Assembly (NCBI RefSeq): GCF_051958935.1
Contig: NZ_JBQCFP010000026.1
Location: 1 to 19,829 of the forward strand
DNA from: Dokdonella_A sp051958935
GTDB taxonomy: Bacteria > Pseudomonadota > Gammaproteobacteria > Xanthomonadales > Rhodanobacteraceae
DNA: 19,829 nt
Direction of reading: 5' to 3'
In this document: positions 15,601 to 19,829 of the stretch, piece by piece
Layout of the letters: every line of letters begins with the position of its first letter
Position numbering within the stretch: position 1 is the stretch's first letter
Made by a program: the position numbers and the translations under genes
Notes under the pieces: model-generated
Seen by the model: only the letters and a program-made list of their open reading frames with translations
Databases searched by the model: none
What the model was told of the DNA's origin: nothing

Positions 15601-18600
15601 CCGTCGATCTCGACACCGCCCAGAGCGCCGCGCAGGTGCGACTGGCGAAATCCCACGCGGATCCGCAGGCACGCAGCCCGGGCGATTCGATCACCTTCTC
15701 GCTCGTCGTCAGCAACACCGGCGGCGTCGCCACCGGCGGCGCGAACACGGTACGCGTCGTCGACGTGCTGCCGTCGAGCCTGGTCTATTCGGGCGCTTCC
15801 CCGTTCACGTCCGGCGCATTCAGCTGTACGGTCGCGGCAGGACCGCCGCAGGCGATCACCTGCAACAACACCGCGGCGATCGCCGCGGGCGGCTCGAGCA
15901 CGATCTCGTTCGCGGCCACGGTCGCCGCCGGCGCGAGCAACAACCTGTTCAACCCGGCCCAGGTCGGCACGACCGGAGCGGATCCGCAGAACGCGACGCT
16001 GCCGACCGCGACGACCGCGGCGACCTGCGTCGGCAACGGCGCGCCGCTGATCGGCTGCGCGGTCGACGCGGTGCCGCTCAATGCGAACCTGTCGATCGCC
16101 AAGACCGAACGTCTCGGCGCGAGCGGTGCATTCACGACGGGCCCCCTCACGGTCGCCAACGGTTCGACCGTGCAGTTCCAGCTCGTGGCTTCGAATGCGG
16201 GCCCTGCGACGGTCACGGGTGCCGCGATCAGCGACGCCATTCCAGCCAACTTCACCGCGCCGTCGATCGTGTCGGCCACCGGCGCGGGCGGCGCCACGGG
16301 CTGCACCACGGGCGCGTTCGCACTCGTCGGCAATGCGCTCTCGGGCACGATCACCTCGCTGCCGTCGGGCGCGAGCTGCACGCTCGTCGTGCAGGGCACG
16401 GCATCCACCAACGGCAGCGCGACGAACACCGCGCAGGTCGTAGCGCCGGCCGGCATCAACGACGCCAATCCGGGCGACAATGCCTCGAGCGTCGTCACGA
16501 ACATCCTCGCGCGCCCTACCGTGCAGGTCACCAAGGTCTCGCTCGGTGGCACCGGCACATTCGCGTTCACCGGTGACAACGGCTATGCCGGCGATTCGAT
16601 CACGACGCTGGTCGCCGGCACGCCGGTCGCCGGGCTCACGCGCACGCTCGCTGCGGTCAACGTCGCCACGACGATCGTCGAGTCGGCGCCGCCCGCGGGC
16701 TTCGCGCTCACGCAGATCTCGTGCTCCGGGCTCGGTGCGGGCAGCGCCGGCATCGATCTCGCCAACAGCCGCGTCACCTTGAGCGCGGCCGCGATCGTGC
16801 CCGGTGCGGCGATCGCCTGCACGTTCACCAATTCGAAGCAACCGCGCATCACCTTGCAGAAGTCGCTGCCGGCCGGTCGCGCCGATGCGAGCGACCAGTT
16901 CGCGTTGTCGATCGCGGGTTCGACGAGCGCGACCGGCACGACCGCAGGCTCGGGCTCGGCCGTGACGTCGCCGGCGATCGTGCTGACGGGCGCCGCCGGC
17001 AGCTACACGCTGTCGGAAGCGATGGCGGCGGGCAGCGCGAGCACGCTCGCGAAGTACACGAGCGCGATCAGCTGCACGAACGCGGCCTCCGGTTCGTCGA
17101 CCGTACTGCCGAGCGGAGCGGGTACGAGCTTCCCGCTCACCGTGCAACCCGGCGACGACATCAGCTGCACGCTTTCCAATACTGCGATCCTCGCCGACCT
17201 GTCGATCACCAAGACCGACGCGGCGACGAGCGCGATACCGGGTAATCCGATCAGCTACACGATCGTCGCGAGCAATGCGGGACCGAGCGCGGTCAGCGGC
17301 GCGACGGTCACCGACACGAGTCCCGCGGCCGTCACCGGCGCGACGTGGACCGCGGTCTACGCGGGCGGTGCGAGTGGCCCCGCGAGTGGTTCCGGCAACA
17401 TCGCTGCGAGCGTCAACCTGCCGTCCGGCGGCAGCGCGACCTTCACCGTGAGCGGCACGATCAGTGCGACCGCGACCGGCACGCTCGCCAATACCGCGAC
17501 GATCACGGCGCCCGCGAGCGCGACCGATCCGACGCCCGGCAACAACAGCGCGACCGACACCGACACGCTGGCGCCGAGCGCGAATCTCGCGATCAGCAAG
17601 ACCGACGGCGCGACGAGTGCGACGCCGGGTTCGACGGTCACCTACACGATCGTCGCGAGCAATGCGGGGCCGAGCACGGCGGCCGGCGCAGTCGTCAGCG
17701 ACACGCTTCCCGCGACCATCACGGGCGCGACCTGGACCGTCACCTACGCGGGCGGCGCGAGCGGCCCCGCGTCAGGCAGCGGCAACGTCAATGCGACCGT
17801 CGGCATTCCGGTCGGCGGCACCGCGACGTTCACCGTCACCGGTACGATCAACGCCGGCGCGACCGGCACGCTCGTCAACACGGCGACGATCGCTCCGCCC
17901 GCGGGTACGACCGATCCGACGCCGGGCAACAACAGCGCAACCGACAGCGACACGCTGAATGCGAGCGCGGACATCCGTGCCGTGAAGACCGGCCCGGCCT
18001 CGATCGGCTATGGCGGCGCGCTGAGCTACTCGGTGGTCGTGACCAACCTCGGTCCGAGCAATGCGAACGGCACGACGTTCAGCGACGCGGTGCCTGCGAC
18101 GATCACGGGCGTGAGCGCAACGTGCGGTACGCCGAGCGGCGGCGCCGTGTGCGGTACGGTCAACGTCGCCGGCAACAGCGTGACGAGCACGATCCCGACG
18201 CTGCCGAGCGGCGGCAGCGTCACGTTCACGATCAACGGCACCGCGCCGACGAGCGGCGCCTCGGTGAGCAACAGCGCGACGGCGAACCCGCCGGCGGGCA
18301 CGAGCGATCCGGTGCCGGGCAACAACACCGGCACGGCGACGACGAACCTGCTGCAGCCGCAGCTTTCGGTGACGAAGTCGGCGACGCCGACGCCGTTCAT
18401 CGTCGGCCAGCCGGCGAGCTACACGATCACGGTGTCGAACGGCGGCGCAGGCCCGACCGCGGGCAGTATCACCGTGACCGACACGCTGCCGGCCGGCATC
18501 ACGCTCGCGAACGCGAGCGGCACGAACTGGAGCTGCAGCGGCACGACGACCCTGAGTTGCACGTACACCGGCACGCTCGCAGCGGGCTCGAGCACGACGC

Positions 18601-19829
18601 TCACGCTCGACGTGAACGTCACGGCGAGTGCGGCGAACGGCAACAACAGCGCGACCGCGAGTGGCGGCGGCGATCCGACCTGTCCGGCGCAGCCGCGCTG
18701 CACGGGCACGACGACGGTGCCGGTCAACCCGAGCGCGGACATCGCGGTCGCCAAGAGCGTCGACAACGCGACGCCGAACGTCGGCGAGGCGGTCACGTTC
18801 ACGATCACCGCGACCAACAACGGCCCGAACGCCGCGACCGGCGTGGCGGTGACCGACGCGTTGCCGAGCGGTGTCGCGTTCGTCTCGGCGACGCCGTCGC
18901 AGGGCGCGTACAACAGCGGCACCGGCCTGTGGACGGTCGGCGCGCTCGGCAACGGCGCGAGCGCGACGCTCGACCTCGTCGCGACGGTGCTGACGCCGGG
19001 TGCGATCACCAATACCGCGACGAAGAGCGCGGGCGACCAGTTCGATCCGAACGGCGGCAACAACGCGGGCTCGGCGTCGCTCAACGCGCAGCCGTCGGCG
19101 GACCTGCAGGTGACGAAGACCGTCAGCAATGCGACGCCGAACCTCGGCACGAACGTGACCTACACGGTGACGGTGACGAACGCCGGCCCGAACGACGCGG
19201 GCAACGTGAGCGTCGACGACCTGCTGCCGATGGGCCTGGTGTTCGTCTCGGCGACGCCGTCGCAGGGCATCTACGACGACGGCGTGGGCCTCTGGACGAT
19301 CGGCGGCATCGCGTCGGGTGACAGCGTGACCCTGCAGATCGTCGCGACGGTGACCCTGCCGGGCGACATCACGAACACGGCGACAGTGGATGCCGACGAG
19401 CATGACCCGAACCCGGCGAACAACACGGGCGGCGTGACCCTGAACGGCCAATCGGCGGACATCCAGGTGCTCAAGGTCGTGGACAACGCCAACCCGGTGC
19501 GTGGCGACACGGTGACGTTCACGATCACGGCGACGAACAACGGTCCGAGCAACGCGACGGGCGTGGCGGTCGACGACGTGCTGCCGGCGGGCCTCGGCTT
19601 CGTCTCGGCGACGCCGAGCCAGGGCACGTACAATAGCGGCACCGGCACGTGGACGATCGGCAACCTCGCCGCGAGCGGCGCGGGGGCGACCGCGACGCTG
19701 ACGATCGTCGCCGACGTCGATACCGACGCGGGCTTCACCAACACGGCGAGCCTGTCCGCGATCGACCAGACCGATCCGAACCCCGCCAACAACAGCGCGA
19801 GCGTCGTCGTGACGCCGATCGCGAGTGCG
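12624..19829 (+). CDS. Giant secreted DUF11-repeat surface protein (3' end beyond the window)
   Basis: One frame is open for 2402 codons and still open at the window edge. Signal peptide 1-25 (AHA|Q). Residues about 28-550 form an N-terminal region with GGGGGGG-rich loops (about 300-510) and beta-strand-like segments such as GGGIVIVRARSV. Twelve DUF11-like (B_ant_repeat) units start near residues 553, 700, 854, 1004, 1153, 1524, 1653, 1782, 1913, 2038, 2159 and 2278. Typical motifs are L-x-[IV]-x-K-[ST]-D, Y-x-[IV]-x-x-x-N-x-GP, [DV]-x-LP and DPxPxNN. Two prealbumin/SpaA-like domains (about 1297-1406, 1407-1523) carry IxCTFTNS/ISCTLSNT ends. Units 1-5 and 9 contain paired cysteines; most others do not. 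No catalytic domain is seen. A long fibrous adhesin or matrix protein is likely. The anchor, or the tag seen on its neighbours, would be in the missing C-terminus. Antisense ORFs of up to 1007 codons are compositional shadows. Confidence 0.93.
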   Translation, partial: MLTTLRRGALLLCTLLATVSAGAHAQAVCSAPGSSGSGTISGIVNTYFQGNGNLAANATTLTLGTRDTRGASTPVAVGTLLLLIQMQDGSINSSNSSLYGDGTGSGQGTLTVGSAGLHEFVTVTATSGTGAGANVTFSPPLTNSYTQAASTGSAGQKRYQVIVVPQYLTATAAGVTAPAWGLGTGATGETGAVVAVDVQGALTLGTASVEGQAGRSIFVAGKGFRGAAGRQSGANGPNTDWVAVATGAHGGKGEGIAGTPRYMAIKGNGFGAQSTNLVASATDLALLDNGEGYPNGSHARGAPGNAGGGGTDGNPSGGNNNENSGGGGGGGYAQGGLGGRPWNAPLVDSDGRGGAGYAGVLAFNRLFPGGGGGSGGSNDATTDPGTYENLGVSCDNIGAMCSSGAAGGGIVIVRARSVGGSGVIDARGANGYNVSNDAGGGGGGGGAVVIYSIDGGSANVDASGGDGGNAWAGHTGGSPVGDRHGPGGGGGGGFITFAPSSFVLTGTVNGGRPGRTTNGVDDTYSSSGYEGGLTTFQTPNTPGILPGAVCSPDLRLAKSDGTSTLNGGGTATYALTVSNIGNSITSGTITVVDVLPASLSIANGVVPLSGPQAANWSCTAASNVVTCTSATAIGAAGTSSFAFAASVTGANGTSVTNLARVGGGGDPNKPAPSGATASACTAQDNPAGCATDVDTIQAPLLTLSKSDGVNDVVAGGATTYSLAVTNAGALATSGTIRVVDVLPTGMTYTGASPFSSGGFNCTWTAGSLSFSCDRATALAAGASTTISLPVSIAAAAPSSLTNRARAGGGGDPGKTTLPTVASATSCPAPAPPATLYADALTGCASDVDTVRHVNLVLAKSDGQPFMPISGQTTYAFTVTNNGDATSSGTISFRDVLPTPMNWPNPLTVGGANAAAWSCTRVSASDVTCTSSTVLAPGASSVFSLVANVGAATSGTQYLNRARIGGGGDPELVGSPSNADTIACTNDNNPLGCAVDLDTAQSAAQVRLAKSHADPQARSPGDSITFSLVVSNTGGVATGGANTVRVVDVLPSSLVYSGASPFTSGAFSCTVAAGPPQAITCNNTAAIAAGGSSTISFAATVAAGASNNLFNPAQVGTTGADPQNATLPTATTAATCVGNGAPLIGCAVDAVPLNANLSIAKTERLGASGAFTTGPLTVANGSTVQFQLVASNAGPATVTGAAISDAIPANFTAPSIVSATGAGGATGCTTGAFALVGNALSGTITSLPSGASCTLVVQGTASTNGSATNTAQVVAPAGINDANPGDNASSVVTNILARPTVQVTKVSLGGTGTFAFTGDNGYAGDSITTLVAGTPVAGLTRTLAAVNVATTIVESAPPAGFALTQISCSGLGAGSAGIDLANSRVTLSAAAIVPGAAIACTFTNSKQPRITLQKSLPAGRADASDQFALSIAGSTSATGTTAGSGSAVTSPAIVLTGAAGSYTLSEAMAAGSASTLAKYTSAISCTNAASGSSTVLPSGAGTSFPLTVQPGDDISCTLSNTAILADLSITKTDAATSAIPGNPISYTIVASNAGPSAVSGATVTDTSPAAVTGATWTAVYAGGASGPASGSGNIAASVNLPSGGSATFTVSGTISATATGTLANTATITAPASATDPTPGNNSATDTDTLAPSANLAISKTDGATSATPGSTVTYTIVASNAGPSTAAGAVVSDTLPATITGATWTVTYAGGASGPASGSGNVNATVGIPVGGTATFTVTGTINAGATGTLVNTATIAPPAGTTDPTPGNNSATDSDTLNASADIRAVKTGPASIGYGGALSYSVVVTNLGPSNANGTTFSDAVPATITGVSATCGTPSGGAVCGTVNVAGNSVTSTIPTLPSGGSVTFTINGTAPTSGASVSNSATANPPAGTSDPVPGNNTGTATTNLLQPQLSVTKSATPTPFIVGQPASYTITVSNGGAGPTAGSITVTDTLPAGITLANASGTNWSCSGTTTLSCTYTGTLAAGSSTTLTLDVNVTASAANGNNSATASGGGDPTCPAQPRCTGTTTVPVNPSADIAVAKSVDNATPNVGEAVTFTITATNNGPNAATGVAVTDALPSGVAFVSATPSQGAYNSGTGLWTVGALGNGASATLDLVATVLTPGAITNTATKSAGDQFDPNGGNNAGSASLNAQPSADLQVTKTVSNATPNLGTNVTYTVTVTNAGPNDAGNVSVDDLLPMGLVFVSATPSQGIYDDGVGLWTIGGIASGDSVTLQIVATVTLPGDITNTATVDADEHDPNPANNTGGVTLNGQSADIQVLKVVDNANPVRGDTVTFTITATNNGPSNATGVAVDDVLPAGLGFVSATPSQGTYNSGTGTWTIGNLAASGAGATATLTIVADVDTDAGFTNTASLSAIDQTDPNPANNSASVVVTPIASA
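14280..16511 (+). repeat. DUF11 repeat block 1 (five cysteine-bearing units)
   Basis: Unit starts are about 14280, 14721, 15183, 15633 and 16080 (periods of roughly 440-460 bp). Units 1-4 share a [WF]-[SN]-C-T...C pair inside the fold and a G-G-G-G-D-P (GTTGADP in unit 4) plus C-x(n)-G-C-A-x-D linker. They thus have four Cys per unit. Unit 5 has one Cys pair and a different linker. Copies are diverged at DNA level. Confidence 0.8.
16512..17192 (+). repeat. Two prealbumin-like (SpaA-type) domains
   Basis: Two adjacent ~110-residue domains split the DUF11 repeats. Both begin with a P-x-[VI]-x-[VL]-x-K strand and have an ISC in mid-domain. They end with I-x-C-T-[FL]-[TS]-N-[ST], a motif common in bacterial prealbumin-like surface domains. 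Each has one predicted disulfide. Confidence 0.65.
17193..19829 (+). repeat. DUF11 repeat block 2 (seven units, several recently duplicated)
   Basis: Units start at about 17193, 17580, 17967, 18360, 18735, 19098 and 19455. Units 6 and 7 are offset by exactly 387 bp and share long identical DNA (for example CTACACGATCGTCGCGAGC at 17255 and 17642). Units 10-12 (periods 363 and 357 bp) share the FVSATPSQG..Y block almost unchanged. Unit 9 carries the Cys-pair and GGGDP linker of block 1. The last unit runs to the window edge. Confidence 0.82.

Noticed and set aside
14124..17147. A 1007-codon open frame on the minus strand opposite the giant DUF11 gene
   Set aside because: Its product is an Arg/Ala/Gly/Asp-rich low-complexity sequence with no domain, signal peptide or SD site. 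The plus-strand frame shows clear repeats and conserved motifs. High GC with few stop codons explains it.
17772..19451. A 559-codon minus-strand frame
   Set aside because: Arg/Val-rich shadow of the DUF11 repeats; its own periodicity simply mirrors the plus-strand repeats.

Overview
The window is about 19.8 kb of very GC-rich bacterial DNA with a strong G/C bias at third codon positions. Clear Shine-Dalgarno sites, an OMPLA-type outer-membrane phospholipase and an electron-transfer flavoprotein-ubiquinone oxidoreductase (ETF-QO) point to a Gram-negative proteobacterium. Two further signs suggest the Lysobacterales (Xanthomonadales), perhaps Rhodanobacteraceae such as Dokdonella: the short C-terminal F-x-x-G-F-[DE] tag on three secreted proteins and the REP-like intergenic repeats. 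The taxonomic placement is inference. No tRNA, rRNA, CRISPR array, transposase or phage gene was seen.

Layout. 59-991 (-) is an ATP-grasp ligase-like protein, divergent from 1140-2372 (+), a membrane diguanylate cyclase with a periplasmic heme-type CxxCH sensor domain. Next, 2389-3930 (-) is a secreted CSLREA/choice-of-anchor-Q beta-helix protein. A degenerate REP-like array (4007-4117) precedes pldA (4224-5297, +). A good -10 box leads a two-gene operon: a small secreted protein (5428-5748) that overlaps by ATGA with a collagen-like GXY protein (5745-7085). Convergent to it is a second CSLREA beta-helix protein (6971-8539, -). Its last 64 residues run through two hairpins and into the antisense of the collagen gene. 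The stretch 8540-8967 carries no gene but holds a hairpin and two ~100 bp copies of a repeat.

8968-10605 (-) is ETF-QO, complete apart from one in-frame TAG at codon 131. 10720-12114 (+) is an amidase-signature hydrolase, followed by a decayed second copy of an amidase 3' end (about 12150-12431). After a marked 51 bp dyad, one uninterrupted reading frame starts at 12624 and is still open at the window end (at least 2402 codons). It encodes a giant secreted protein: a glycine-rich N-terminal region, five cysteine-bearing DUF11-type repeats, two prealbumin-like domains, then seven further DUF11 repeats. Several of these are close copies of each other.

Functionally the window mixes housekeeping metabolism (ETF-QO, amidase, ATP-grasp), c-di-GMP signalling, and a concentration of cell-envelope or exported proteins (two beta-helix proteins, collagen-like pair, giant DUF11 protein, PldA). 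No operon ties these together except 5428-7085. The most noteworthy points are the shared C-terminal tag, the coupled small-protein/collagen-like pair, the ETF-QO nonsense codon, the amidase remnant and the mosaic architecture of the giant protein.
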